From Campylobacter sp. CCUG 57310 (GTDB taxonomy: Bacteria > Campylobacterota > Campylobacteria > Campylobacterales > Campylobacteraceae), in the NCBI RefSeq assembly GCF_013201975.1, contig NZ_CP053845.1:1302001-1366000 (forward strand): 64,000 nt of DNA, given 5' to 3'. Shown in pieces: positions 26,529 through 35,320 of the stretch; position 1 is the first letter of the stretch; each line of letters begins with the position of its first letter. The position numbers and the translations under genes are program-made. Below the pieces are notes generated by a model. The model ran no database searches. It was not told the origin of the DNA and worked only from the letters and a program-made list of their open reading frames with translations.

Positions 26529-27638
26529 CTACTCTCCTTTAAGCTCCAACAAAGAAATTTCACTAGGCGCAAGCACTCTTACGGGAGGTCCCCAAAATCC
26601 CGCACCCCTGCTTACATACACCTGCATTTTATCATTTACTTGATAAAGCCCCGCTAAATACTTCTGATCAAGCTTTACAAGAAGCGAAAATGGGAAAATT
26701 TGTCCTCCGTGAGTGTGTCCACACAAAACCAAATCCACATCTTTATGCATGTATTTGATAAATTTAGGCTGATGTGCAAGCAAAACGGTCGGCAAATTCT
26801 TATCGGTATTTTTAAGAGCAGCTTCTAAATCAGGCTCATAAAATTTATATCTATAGCCGATGAGATCATAAACTCCGGCTAAATTTATACCGCCTATACT
26901 CACGCTTTCATTGCCTAAAATTTGAATACCGATCTTTTTAATCTCTTTTAGCGTTCCTTCAATGCCGTTATAATACTCATGATTTCCCGGTGCATAAAAT
27001 GTCCCGTAGCGAGATTTAAACTCGGCAAAAGGAGCTATATACTCGCCAAGCCTTCTTGGAGGAAGATCGGCTATATCTCCTACTATAACGACCGCATCGG
27101 CATTTAGTAAATTTATACGCTCAGCCAAAGCCTTGGCAAAAGGAACTCCTAAGAAATCTCCTAAATGAACATCGGTTATCATTGCTATCCTAAGAGGTCT
27201 TTTAAGCCCCTTAAGCACGATACTTTGGCGCTTTACTTCAGGAACGTGTGAAGCGTTATACATACCTTTAAAAAAGTAGCTAAATGCAAGAATTAATATC
27301 GTAACATCAAGATAAAATCTTAAAAATTTACGCCTACTTTCGCTAAAAACACGCTTCGTAACCGGTCTAAAGGCGACTATAATCAAATTTGAAAAGAGAA
27401 CAAACGAAAATAGTATAAAGCTAAGTGCAAGCATAAGCGAAAAAGCGAGTCTAAATTCCGCATTTAAAAAGTTAAACCTAAGCGAAAAAGCAAGCAACAC
27501 ACCGCCCATAGCAAGAGTCGCAAAAAACACGCCAAGCAGGAATTTGTGCAGACCTCGCCCCTCGGTTTTAGCAAACAGCCCTCTATAGGCAACAAAATTC
27601 ATAAAAATTATAATAAGTGAAGAAATTACATAAAACAT
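26529..27638 (-). CDS. Membrane-bound metallophosphoesterase (YaeI-like)
   Basis: The 369-residue protein has four or five N-terminal hydrophobic segments (residues 1-130) and a C-terminal calcineurin-type phosphoesterase domain with all metal motifs: MITDVHLGD, VGDIADLP, GNHEYY and LCGHTHGGQ. Related YaeI/YkuE proteins act on lipids or cell-wall precursors. Cotranscription with psd supports a lipid-related substrate, but that is inference. The ribosome site is weak. Confidence 0.92.
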   Translation of the reverse strand: MFYVISSLIIIFMNFVAYRGLFAKTEGRGLHKFLLGVFFATLAMGGVLLAFSLRFNFLNAEFRLAFSLMLALSFILFSFVLFSNLIIVAFRPVTKRVFSESRRKFLRFYLDVTILILAFSYFFKGMYNASHVPEVKRQSIVLKGLKRPLRIAMITDVHLGDFLGVPFAKALAERINLLNADAVVIVGDIADLPPRRLGEYIAPFAEFKSRYGTFYAPGNHEYYNGIEGTLKEIKKIGIQILGNESVSIGGINLAGVYDLIGYRYKFYEPDLEAALKNTDKNLPTVLLAHQPKFIKYMHKDVDLVLCGHTHGGQIFPFSLLVKLDQKYLAGLYQVNDKMQVYVSRGAGFWGPPVRVLAPSEISLLELKGE

Positions 27639-27749
27639 CGCATAAATTTATCCAAAATTATTAAATATCTGTCACAAAATGGCGAAATACCAAATAAAAC
27701 AATTAAATTTAGCAAAATCTAATTTATTAAACACAATCAAATCAAGTGA

Positions 27750-27755
27750 TATAAT
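27750..27755 (+). promoter_or_regulatory. -10 box for the glycosidase-like gene
   Basis: TATAAT lies 32 bases before the TTG start. Confidence 0.5.
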
Positions 27756-27786
27756 AAAAAATATAAATATATAAAGGACGCAAATT

Positions 27787-28716
27787 TTGAAAAAATTTTA
27801 TTTTATAAATGTGGTTTTATTGTTTTTGGCATTAAATTTTATTCAGGCAAGCAACTTTGAGCAGATAAATACACAGACACAAATCGACTCAAAGCGAGAT
27901 TTTAAAAACACTTTTTTATATGGAGTTACCATAGATGATAGCTGGTATGACGCAGTCAAGTTATCAGGTATCATAAATACTCTAAAAAGCATGCCAAGTA
28001 AGCCTATAGTAAGGATAGTTATGTCAAAAGATACTCATCCTTCAGGCTACGTCCAAATGTTTAAAAAGATAAATGAAGTCGCTTACATAATGGCAACGCC
28101 CGTTGATTCGTATGAAATGAAATTATATAAAGACATTAAAAGCTATAAAAAACGCTTTGAGGATTCTTATAACAACTTAGCACCTTACGTTAAAATTTGG
28201 GAGGTTGCAAACGAAATAAACGGCGAAGGCTGGTTGGGAGATGATCTGAATTTGATAGTTGATAAAATGAACGCGGCTTATGAATTTATACTAAGCAAAA
28301 ACGCTTTAAGCGCATTAACGCTTTATTATACGCCGCCAAATTTTCAAAAAATCAAGATGCTGGATTGGGTAAAAAGATATGTTGGCAAAAATATAAAACA
28401 AAATATAGACTATGTTTTTGTAAGCTACTACGAAGATGATAATGACGGATTTTTGCCTGATTGGAAAAATATTTTTGATGAGCTGCAAGTAAAATTTCCA
28501 AACTCAAAATTAGGCATAGGAGAGTGCGGAAATGTGAGCAAAGATGCAAACAAAACAAGCAAGGTTAATATGGCTAAAAAATACTACAATATGCCGAAAT
28601 TTAATGAAAATTTTATCGGCGGATATTTTTGGTGGTATTTTGTTCAAGATTGCGTGATGGATAAAAACGATGAGCTTTTGTTTGAAATTCATAAAGCTAT
28701 GAGAGTTAAAAAATAG
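27787..28716 (+). CDS. Secreted clan GH-A glycosidase-like protein
   Basis: This 309-residue protein has a cleavable signal peptide (about residues 1-21, ending IQA-SNF, no lipobox). The mature part reads as a TIM barrel: VTIDDSW early, WEVANEING with an Asn-Glu pair (Glu143, candidate acid/base) after strand 4, FVSYYEDD near strand 6, GIGECG (Glu246, candidate nucleophile) after strand 7, and FWWYFVQD at strand 8. The N-E...E layout is that of clan GH-A glycosidases. The polymer target is unknown. The TTG start follows AAAGGA by 8 bases. Confidence 0.7.
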   Translation: MKKFYFINVVLLFLALNFIQASNFEQINTQTQIDSKRDFKNTFLYGVTIDDSWYDAVKLSGIINTLKSMPSKPIVRIVMSKDTHPSGYVQMFKKINEVAYIMATPVDSYEMKLYKDIKSYKKRFEDSYNNLAPYVKIWEVANEINGEGWLGDDLNLIVDKMNAAYEFILSKNALSALTLYYTPPNFQKIKMLDWVKRYVGKNIKQNIDYVFVSYYEDDNDGFLPDWKNIFDELQVKFPNSKLGIGECGNVSKDANKTSKVNMAKKYYNMPKFNENFIGGYFWWYFVQDCVMDKNDELLFEIHKAMRVKK

Positions 28717-28751
28717 TAAATTTAAAAAGATTATTTGAAAAGTAAATTTTA

Positions 28752-28779
28752 AAACAGGCGAGAAATCTCCCGCCCGTTT
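28752..28779. terminator. Probable bidirectional terminator
   Basis: AAACAGGCG and CGCCCGTTT form an imperfect stem around AGAAATCTCC, between the convergent glycosidase-like and haoA genes. Confidence 0.45.
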
Positions 28780-28791
28780 AATTTGAAACGA

Positions 28792-30138
28792 TTATTCTAT
28801 CGTTCCGCTTTTTAGTCTCTTGTCATAGATCTCTTGAAGTTTTCTGATATCGTCTTTCACCTCAAAAACTCCATGCCAGTGAGCATAATCAGGTCCGTTC
28901 ATCAAAGCGCCCTGTCTCATACGGCGACCTTCGTGATGCCATAAGTGGTAGTAAATTCTTTGGAATTCATCTGCCCAAGGATCTTCTTTAAGAAGCTTTT
29001 TGGCTTTAAGATCATCAAGCATAGCTTTAGCGTCTTTGTGATAATCGTTATAAAGCATTACGTGCTTATCGGCCATCTCAAAGAAATTATCGGTATGCAA
29101 GGATACGTGGCACTCTTTACAAACCATCTTCATCTCTTTTCTGGCAGCTTCCGGACCATCTACGTGACCTGCCAAAGGCGTGCCTACGTTTAGTTTGCCT
29201 GTTTTTTGATACTCGCTTACCGCGGTGTCGTTACCGCCTGTTCTTAGCTCGCTATGCGGCGCCCAAAGATTCCATTTAAGGCGTCTTGAAACGTTGTGAG
29301 TAGTTTGCAACTCTCCAACTCCGCTCATATGGCAAGTCGCGCAAGTCGGCGCTCTATAATCAGGAACAGCCCAAGTATCGGGAGCACTGTCGAAATTCCA
29401 CGTATGACCCTCTGAGTTAAAGATATGTCCGTGCATTGAGTTGTTGTAAATTTCTATATCCGGATGATCAGGTCCAAGGTGGCAAGATGCACAGGCTGCA
29501 GGTTTTCTAGCCTCGCTTATAGCAAATTTATGCCCGCTGTGGCATGATTTACATCCGCCGATTCCACCGTCAGGATATAAGTTTCCTATACCGTAGTTTG
29601 GCCATGTCTCTTTAGTCGGGCGATTATCGCCGTCCATCTTAATGATAGAGCCGTGGCACTGCATACAGCCTGTTGAATCAGGAGAAATTTGCAAATCAGG
29701 ATGACCTCTACCTTCAAAGTGATACATCAAATCAAGCATGCCCTTTTTAGCATAAACCTGAATACCGCCTCTTGCGTGACCGCTCTCGTTAAATTCCTTA
29801 ACTTCATTGGCGTGACACTTCTCACAGGTTTTTGGACTTACCAAAACCGACACGTGGTTATCGCTATCTTTTGGATGCACTTTTTTACCCACCATAGGAC
29901 TATCGGCCGGATGCGAGTGACAATCCGTACAGCTTACTCCGACATGCGCGTGACGGCTATTTTTCCAATCAGCAACGATGCCGGGAGTCTCTTTTGCGTG
30001 GCACTCAACGCAGCTTTTAGCAAGCGGAGTTAAATTGCGATTAACTTTTAAGTTTTTCACAAGATTTGCATCCGAAATGCTTTCTGCAAATGCGAACGAA
30101 AAAAGACAGGTTAATAATACAACAACTTTTTTCAACAT
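28792..30138 (-). CDS. haoA: Octahaem HAO-like cytochrome c (epsilon-Hao)
   Basis: This 448-residue periplasmic cytochrome has a signal peptide and eight CxxCH haem motifs (CVECH, CTDCH, CEKCH, CMQCH, CKSCH, CASCH, CATCH, CKECH), the count and order of hydroxylamine-oxidoreductase-type octahaem proteins. The epsilonproteobacterial versions are thought to work reductively, on nitrite, hydroxylamine or NO, rather than in nitrification. The ATG at 30138 is chosen because AAGGAGG precedes it. The NapC/NrfH-like gene ends 19 bases upstream and should donate quinol electrons. Whether the P460-type tyrosine cross-link exists cannot be judged without an alignment. Confidence 0.9.
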   Translation of the reverse strand: MLKKVVVLLTCLFSFAFAESISDANLVKNLKVNRNLTPLAKSCVECHAKETPGIVADWKNSRHAHVGVSCTDCHSHPADSPMVGKKVHPKDSDNHVSVLVSPKTCEKCHANEVKEFNESGHARGGIQVYAKKGMLDLMYHFEGRGHPDLQISPDSTGCMQCHGSIIKMDGDNRPTKETWPNYGIGNLYPDGGIGGCKSCHSGHKFAISEARKPAACASCHLGPDHPDIEIYNNSMHGHIFNSEGHTWNFDSAPDTWAVPDYRAPTCATCHMSGVGELQTTHNVSRRLKWNLWAPHSELRTGGNDTAVSEYQKTGKLNVGTPLAGHVDGPEAARKEMKMVCKECHVSLHTDNFFEMADKHVMLYNDYHKDAKAMLDDLKAKKLLKEDPWADEFQRIYYHLWHHEGRRMRQGALMNGPDYAHWHGVFEVKDDIRKLQEIYDKRLKSGTIE

Positions 30139-30157
30139 TGTTCCTCCTTTATAGGTT

Positions 30158-30706
30158 TTATTTATTGTCTGCATTTATATTGTCCCAGTATTTAGTAATC
30201 TCAATGCCCATATTTTTGTGTCCCACGTTATTATGACACTGAACACAGGTTTTATTTATATGACCTGCAAAATAATCCCTATGAGCAAGCCAAGCTTTAT
30301 CGACTTGATTATTAGCCTCTTTTAAATTCGAATGACAGGTCATGCACCCGCTGTCGTAAGTAAATTTATAAGCGTGATCTCGCTTTTTATGCCAATCAAT
30401 CTTACTTACATCGGTAAATACGGTTTTATACCCGTCATTTATAGAAACTTTTGCCTTCGTCCATAGATACATTAAGGTATTATCATGCGAAAGATGACAG
30501 GCTGAGCACTCGGCTTTGACGCCAAGTTTGTTGTTGCCTCCGTGAACGTCGTTTTTATATGCCGTTACCATAGGATTCATAGTATGACACATAGTGCAGA
30601 ATTTATCGCTTCCGGTATAATGAAGCATATCAGCAATACCGATTGATGATATTAAACCTATAAATATGCCAAGTGCAACCGACCAAACAAAAAACTTCTT
30701 TTTCAT
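30158..30706 (-). CDS. haoC: NapC/NrfH-family tetrahaem quinol dehydrogenase (HaoC)
   Basis: A 182-residue cytochrome with one N-terminal membrane anchor (about residues 7-27) and four CxxCH motifs (CTMCH, CSACH, CMTCH, CVQCH). Members take electrons from menaquinol and pass them to a periplasmic reductase. The place just before haoA matches the haoCA arrangement known in epsilonproteobacteria. AGAAGGA stands before the ATG. An FNR-like site and -10 box lie upstream. Confidence 0.92.
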   Translation of the reverse strand: MKKKFFVWSVALGIFIGLISSIGIADMLHYTGSDKFCTMCHTMNPMVTAYKNDVHGGNNKLGVKAECSACHLSHDNTLMYLWTKAKVSINDGYKTVFTDVSKIDWHKKRDHAYKFTYDSGCMTCHSNLKEANNQVDKAWLAHRDYFAGHINKTCVQCHNNVGHKNMGIEITKYWDNINADNK

Positions 30707-30764
30707 ACGGATCCTTCTTGTAACATTTTATTTTCTTTAAATATTATAATAAAATATTTAAATT

Positions 30765-30770
30765 ATTATA
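30765..30770 (-). promoter_or_regulatory. -10 box of haoCA
   Basis: TATAAT on the minus strand; the predicted start site is near 30758, about 51 bases before haoC. A second TATAAT at 30743-30748 is a possible alternative. Confidence 0.55.
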
Positions 30771-30792
30771 CCTAAGCCGGAATTAAAAATTA

Positions 30793-30806
30793 TTGACGAA
30801 AATCAA
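30793..30806. promoter_or_regulatory. FNR/Crp-like operator upstream of haoCA
   Basis: TTGAC-GAAA-ATCAA differs at one base from the FNR consensus TTGAT-N4-ATCAA. Its centre is 41.5 bases upstream of the start predicted from the -10 box, the classic class II activator position. A Crp/Fnr gene ends 25 bases further upstream. Confidence 0.65.
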
Positions 30807-30830
30807 TTAATCTTAATTTGATATTAAATA

Positions 30831-31469
30831 TTAGTTATCAAAAAAATCTTTAAGTTTATCTTCGGAAATACTGATGATTTTGTTATTTGAGTCCAAATTT
30901 ACAAGCTCTTGGGCTTTAAATTTAGCAAGTATTCTTGAGAAAGTTTCAGGAGTTATGTTTAAAATAGAAGCTATCTTGATGTGTTTTAAGGCATTAAAAA
31001 GATCAGAGTGATTTACTAAAAATTTAGCCACTTTTGCCTCCGAGCTTAAAACAAGCTCTTGATGGATAAGTTCGCTTGCGATTTTTAGTTTCTGAGATAG
31101 AGATTTTATGATGCCGACTGAAATTTTAGGATTGGATAGAAATTCTTTGTAAAATTTATCATAATCTATCTTTAGCACTTCGCCGGAAGATACAAATATC
31201 GCCGTAGCTGGAAATTTGATATTTTCAAAATTCGCAAGCTCGGCGACAAAGGTCATGCCGTTTAGTTGATGAAGGAAAATTTCCTTGCCTTTAGGCCCGA
31301 TTTTATAAAGTTTCAGCGAACCTTTTATCATGAGATGAAGCCACTTTGACTCCTCTCCTTCCATAAATAAAAACTCGCCTTTTTTATATTTTTTAACTAT
31401 GCTTATATCTTCAAGTCTTTTAAGTTCGCTTTCATTTAGCTCGTTAAAAAATCCTATTTGCCTAAGCAT
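30831..31469 (-). CDS. Crp/Fnr-family transcription regulator
   Basis: This 212-residue regulator has an N-terminal cyclic-nucleotide-binding-like barrel (about residues 5-120), a long dimer helix and a C-terminal winged helix. The recognition helix reads TPETFSRILAKF, with the ExxSR set that in FNR reads TTGAT/ATCAA half-sites. There is no cysteine, so it is not an iron-sulfur FNR; a DNR/NnrR-like or NssR-like sensing role is possible. Start choice is uncertain: the ATG at 31469 fits family length, while a TTG at 31502 would add 11 residues; neither has an ideal ribosome site. It probably controls haoCA. Confidence 0.9.
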   Translation of the reverse strand: MLRQIGFFNELNESELKRLEDISIVKKYKKGEFLFMEGEESKWLHLMIKGSLKLYKIGPKGKEIFLHQLNGMTFVAELANFENIKFPATAIFVSSGEVLKIDYDKFYKEFLSNPKISVGIIKSLSQKLKIASELIHQELVLSSEAKVAKFLVNHSDLFNALKHIKIASILNITPETFSRILAKFKAQELVNLDSNNKIISISEDKLKDFFDN

Positions 31470-31509
31470 TCCTCTGCCCGCTGTTATTTTGATTATATTC
31501 AATTTTCAT
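31462..31509 (-). CDS. Possible leader peptide overlapping the regulator start
   Basis: A 15-codon frame (MKIEYNQNNSGQRNA) has AAGGAG 9 bases before its ATG, inside a palindrome. Its TAG stop overlaps the first codons of the Crp/Fnr gene (ATGCTTAG), an arrangement that allows termination-reinitiation coupling. It may be chance; there is no protein-level support. Confidence 0.3.
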   Translation of the reverse strand: MKIEYNQNNSGQRNA

Positions 31510-31531
31510 GAAGGAGAGCTCCTTCATGAAA
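31504..31531. promoter_or_regulatory. Perfect inverted repeat between mscL and the regulator
   Basis: TTTCATGAAGGAG (31504-31516) and CTCCTTCATGAAA (31519-31531) are exact reverse complements, 13 bp, separated by 2 bases. It lies 6 bases after the mscL stop and ends 2 bases from the earliest possible regulator start. It may be an mscL terminator without a clear T tract, or a hairpin hiding the AAGGAG of the leader frame. Confidence 0.6.
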
Positions 31532-31537
31532 CTAATT

Positions 31538-31939
31538 TTATTTTCTAAGAAGATCTCTAATCTCAGTTAGCAATACTATATCTTCGCTTGGAGCGGCAGG
31601 TGCTGCAGGAGCAGGCTCTTCTTTTGGTTTTTTAAGTGAATTTATAGCCTTGATAACACAAAAAATACAAAATGCGATTATTAAAAAATCAACCGTAGTT
31701 TGAATAAATGCACCGTAATTAACCGTTACGGCAGGCGCTTCGCCGGCAGCTTCTTTAAGCACAAATTTAAGATCGCTGAAATTTACTCCTCCGGTTAAAA
31801 CTCCAACGATAGGCATTATCACGTCGCCAACCAACGATGAAACGATCTTGCCGAAAGCCCCGCCGATAACGACACCCACAGCCATATCAAGCACGTTACC
31901 GCGCATCGCAAATTCTTTGAATTCCTTAACGAAACTCAT
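31538..31939 (-). CDS. mscL: Large-conductance mechanosensitive channel
   Basis: MscL opens under membrane tension to release solutes during osmotic downshock. The 133-residue protein begins with the family signature ([26 protein letters not shown]), has two membrane helices (about 15-45 and 75-100), an Ala/Pro-rich linker and the charged C-terminal helix [11 protein letters not shown]. Length is as expected. The next gene on this strand is the Crp/Fnr regulator. Confidence 0.97.
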   Translation of the reverse strand: MSFVKEFKEFAMRGNVLDMAVGVVIGGAFGKIVSSLVGDVIMPIVGVLTGGVNFSDLKFVLKEAAGEAPAVTVNYGAFIQTTVDFLIIAFCIFCVIKAINSLKKPKEEPAPAAPAAPSEDIVLLTEIRDLLRK

Positions 31940-32071
31940 TTAGTACTCCTTGTGATTAAATTTTATTAGATATAAAATTCGATTTAGTTTTAAGACGCTA
32001 AATGAAAATCAAACTAAATATTGCGTTATTATAAACAATTTTGTTTAACACATTATTTACATACAAAATGC

Positions 32072-32077
32072 TATAAT
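32072..32077 (+). promoter_or_regulatory. -10 box for gltX
   Basis: TATAAT lies 31 bases before the chosen gltX ATG, which excludes longer in-frame starts that would begin upstream of the promoter. Confidence 0.55.
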
Positions 32078-32107
32078 CAAGCCCAAATCAACTTAAGGAA
32101 ATGCTCA

Positions 32108-33409
32108 ATGTATCGTTTTGCACCCTCTCCTACGGGAGATATGCATCTTGGAAATTTGCGCGTAGCTATATTAAATTATCTTTGCTCTTTACAAGATAAA
32201 AGTGGCTTTATAGTGCGCATAGAAGATACCGATAAAGAAAGAAATATACCGGGAAAAGACCAAGAAATTTTAGAAATTTTAACTAAATTCGGCATCAAAT
32301 GGGATCAGCTCTATTATCAAAGCGAAAATTTAAAATTCCACCGTCAGCTTGCTTCAAAACTAATGATAGATAAGCGAGCGTTTGCCTGCTTTTGCACCGA
32401 AAGCGAACTGGAAGCAAAAAAAGAAAACGCTAAAGCCAAAGGCATAGCATATCGCTATGACGGCACTTGCGAAAGGATGAGCAATGAAGAGGTTTTAGCT
32501 TGCGAAAAGCCTTTTGTGATCCGCATGAAAAAGCCAAAAGAAACGATGAAATTTACAGACGCTATCAAAGGCGAAGTAAGCTTTGAGCCCGAAAATGTCG
32601 ACAGCTTTGTCATCATGCGTGCCGATAAAACCCCTACTTACAACTTCGCCTGTGCGACTGACGATATGCTTGAGGGCGTTACTTTCGTCATACGCGGAGA
32701 AGATCACGTAAGCAACACGCCTAAGCAAGAGCTTATCAGAGAGGGGCTTGATTACACGAGTAAAATTCGCTACGCACATCTTCCTATCATCTTAAATATA
32801 GATGGTAAAAAGATGAGCAAGCGCGAGAACGAAAGTAGCGTAAAGTGGCTACTTTCTAAAGGATTTATGCCAGAAGCCATAGCAAACTACATCATATCGC
32901 TTGGCTATAAAGCTCCTGTGGAAATTTTTACTATAAATGACGCTGCACAATGGTTTGACATCTCTAAAGTCTCGCCAAGTCCTGCGAAATTTGATATAAA
33001 AATGCTTGAACATATAAACAGAGAACATATCAAACTAGCTAGCAGCGAGCGACTTGCCGCACTTAGCGGATTAGATGAAAATTTAGCGGATCTAATCAAA
33101 TTTTACACCCAAGAGGCAAGCTTGCTAAACGAGATCAAGCAAAAGATAGAGGCGATATTTGCGCCAAAAAACATCCCTGATGAGTTTAAAAAGGAGTGCG
33201 AGATCATAAAAAGCGCTGCAAATTCATTGAATTTAGATGAATTTCAAAGCTTTGACGAGTTTAAAAAGGCTTTAATGAGCTCTACAAATTTAAAAGGCAA
33301 AAGCTTTTTCATGCCGCTTAGAATTTTGCTCACAAACGAACGGCACGGACCTGAACTAAGCGAGCTATTTCCGCTCATCAAAGGCAATTTAAAGGAAATT
33401 TTAAAATGA
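32108..33409 (+). CDS. gltX: Glutamyl-tRNA synthetase
   Basis: GltX charges tRNA with glutamate. The 433-residue enzyme starts [16 protein letters not shown] (HIGH-type motif at residues 13-16) and has KKMSKREN (KMSKS motif). The start at 32108 is preferred because it matches the family N-terminus and follows AAGGA. Campylobacter carries two GltX paralogues, one of which is tuned to tRNA-Gln ahead of GatCAB; which this is cannot be decided by eye, although gene context (yggT, slt) suits the first copy of C. jejuni. It overlaps the yggT start by 4 bases. Confidence 0.96.
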   Translation: MYRFAPSPTGDMHLGNLRVAILNYLCSLQDKSGFIVRIEDTDKERNIPGKDQEILEILTKFGIKWDQLYYQSENLKFHRQLASKLMIDKRAFACFCTESELEAKKENAKAKGIAYRYDGTCERMSNEEVLACEKPFVIRMKKPKETMKFTDAIKGEVSFEPENVDSFVIMRADKTPTYNFACATDDMLEGVTFVIRGEDHVSNTPKQELIREGLDYTSKIRYAHLPIILNIDGKKMSKRENESSVKWLLSKGFMPEAIANYIISLGYKAPVEIFTINDAAQWFDISKVSPSPAKFDIKMLEHINREHIKLASSERLAALSGLDENLADLIKFYTQEASLLNEIKQKIEAIFAPKNIPDEFKKECEIIKSAANSLNLDEFQSFDEFKKALMSSTNLKGKSFFMPLRILLTNERHGPELSELFPLIKGNLKEILK

Positions 33410-33699
33410 TTTTATCAACTCTCATCTCGGCCATAGCAAGTATTTTACAGATGGTTGTGCAAATTTACGTTTGGGTCATCATCATCTCGGCTATCGTTAG
33501 CTGGGTAAGACCCGATCCTTACAATCCTATAGTCCAGCTTCTTTATCGCTTAACCGAGCCCGTATATGCGCTTATAAGGCGCTTTGTGCCGACCGTGTTT
33601 GGGGGCATAGATCTAGCGCCCATCATCGTGCTTTTGGCTCTTAAATTTATAGAACTATTTTTCATAAGGCTACTCTTTGAATTTGCTGCTTCGCTTTAG
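33406..33699 (+). CDS. YggT-family membrane protein
   Basis: A 97-residue protein with two long hydrophobic segments (residues 5-32 and 65-95) and the loop [23 protein letters not shown] typical of YggT proteins. The family is linked to osmotic tolerance and cell-envelope or division functions. It is translationally coupled to gltX and overlaps slt. Confidence 0.9.
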   Translation: MILSTLISAIASILQMVVQIYVWVIIISAIVSWVRPDPYNPIVQLLYRLTEPVYALIRRFVPTVFGGIDLAPIIVLLALKFIELFFIRLLFEFAASL

Positions 33700-35320
33700 T
33701 CTTACCTTGGTCGCATTGAGCGCATTTGCTTTTGGCGGAGTAAAAGATTTTGAAGAGATAAAGGATAAGCCAAAGGGTTTGGCGAAAGATTACTATATAT
33801 ATCGATTAATCAGCGAAGGCAATTACACTAAAAAGCAAGTTGAAATTTTAAACGAAGATATTTTTAGGCGCTCTCCTACGATGCTAAAAGTGCTTGATAC
33901 TATCATAAAGCCTAAAAAAGTCGCTTCAAACTGCGATAGCGTAAACGCCACAAACATAATGGACGCAAATTTAACCTGCCAAAGAACTCTGCTTAGAGTG
34001 CCTTTTATGATGAAGATAAAACAGGCCCAGAGGGCGCTTCTAGCCGATAAATTTGATGATATAGATAAAAACGTCGCAAGAAGGCTAAGAGCGCTTAACG
34101 CTAAAAATGCCGCTTTAAAATTTGCCGATCAAAATGACACGGATGCGTTTATAGCGCTATTTAACTCAAGCAGTCAAAAAGACAAAGAGAAATTTAACGT
34201 CAAATTTGAGCCTCATTTTATGAATTTACTTTCAAACCAAAAATCATTTCAAAAGATCGCAAGTAGTCTTGTGATAGATAAAAAAATGGCTAAATTTAGA
34301 GAAAATTTCTTAAATATTGACGCTAACGCTTCAACCCAGCAGCACTCTTATATGCTAGGGCTTAACGCTATCTTGCTTGATTCGCCGCACATCGCGCTTA
34401 AATTTTTTAAACAAGCCGAAGAGAGCTTTCAAAACCAAGGCGCAAAGGACGCCGCAATTTTTTGGCAATACCTCATAACTAAAAATCAATTTTTGCTTGA
34501 AAAGCTAAACAAAAGCAGCGACATAAACATCTACACTTTATACGCAAACGAACTAACGGGCAAAGAAATTCCAAAAGTTTTTTCGCCGACACCGACCAAG
34601 CAAAAGCTCGAAGACTACGATATCAAAGATCCGTTTTTATGGCAAAAAACCTTTGCTATCGTAAAAGAGGTAAATGCGACTAAAGCTCTTGAATTCGCAG
34701 AGCTTTTTAATACTAAAGAAACACTTGGGCAGCACGCTTACTTCATGGAAAAAGCAAGCGGATATAAAGATCACTACTTTGTCATGCCGTTTTTAGAAGA
34801 ACTTGAGGATATAAATGCGACCAGAAAGGCTACGATTTATGCTATCGGTAGGCAAGAAAGCAGGTTTATCCCATCTGTGATATCTACATCTTACGCGCTT
34901 GGAATGATGCAGTTTATGCCCTTTCTTGCAAATCACATTGGCAAAAAAGAGCTTATGATAGAGGGCTTTGATCAAGACGATATGTTTGATCCGAGGGTTG
35001 CTTTAAAATTTGCAGATCACCACTTAAACTATCTTGAAAAATTCTTGCACCATCCGCTCTTTATAGCTTATGCATATAACGGCGGTATCGGCTTTACCAA
35101 GCGCATGCTTCAGCGCGGAGATCTATTTAACGAAGGAAAATTTGAGCCGTTTTTATCGCTTGAGCTTGTGCCATATGCCGAAAGCAGGCACTATGGCAAA
35201 AAAGTGCTTGCAAACTACGTTATATACTCGCACTTGCTTAATTCCAGTACATCGATTTTGAAACTTTTTGAAACTCTAAGCTCACCTGATTTGACGGATA
35301 AATTTCGAAAGAAAGATTAA
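33677..35320 (+). CDS. slt: Soluble lytic murein transglycosylase
   Basis: Slt cleaves peptidoglycan between MurNAc and GlcNAc, giving anhydro ends. The 547-residue protein has a signal peptide, a long helical superhelix (about residues 25-385) and a C-terminal goose-lysozyme-like domain with the catalytic Glu in IYAIGRQESRFIPS, then ALGMMQFMP and AYNGG. The probable start is a TTG inside yggT. The last 83 bases overlap a convergent lipoprotein gene. Confidence 0.94.
   Translation: MNLLLRFSLTLVALSAFAFGGVKDFEEIKDKPKGLAKDYYIYRLISEGNYTKKQVEILNEDIFRRSPTMLKVLDTIIKPKKVASNCDSVNATNIMDANLTCQRTLLRVPFMMKIKQAQRALLADKFDDIDKNVARRLRALNAKNAALKFADQNDTDAFIALFNSSSQKDKEKFNVKFEPHFMNLLSNQKSFQKIASSLVIDKKMAKFRENFLNIDANASTQQHSYMLGLNAILLDSPHIALKFFKQAEESFQNQGAKDAAIFWQYLITKNQFLLEKLNKSSDINIYTLYANELTGKEIPKVFSPTPTKQKLEDYDIKDPFLWQKTFAIVKEVNATKALEFAELFNTKETLGQHAYFMEKASGYKDHYFVMPFLEELEDINATRKATIYAIGRQESRFIPSVISTSYALGMMQFMPFLANHIGKKELMIEGFDQDDMFDPRVALKFADHHLNYLEKFLHHPLFIAYAYNGGIGFTKRMLQRGDLFNEGKFEPFLSLELVPYAESRHYGKKVLANYVIYSHLLNSSTSILKLFETLSSPDLTDKFRKKD

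Noticed and set aside
28792-30138. Nitrifier-type hydroxylamine oxidoreductase
   Set aside because: The organism type and the NapC/NrfH-like partner suit the epsilonproteobacterial reductive form; an ammonia-oxidising role has no support here.
30831-31469. True FNR oxygen sensor
   Set aside because: The protein contains no cysteine, so it cannot hold the FNR iron-sulfur cluster.
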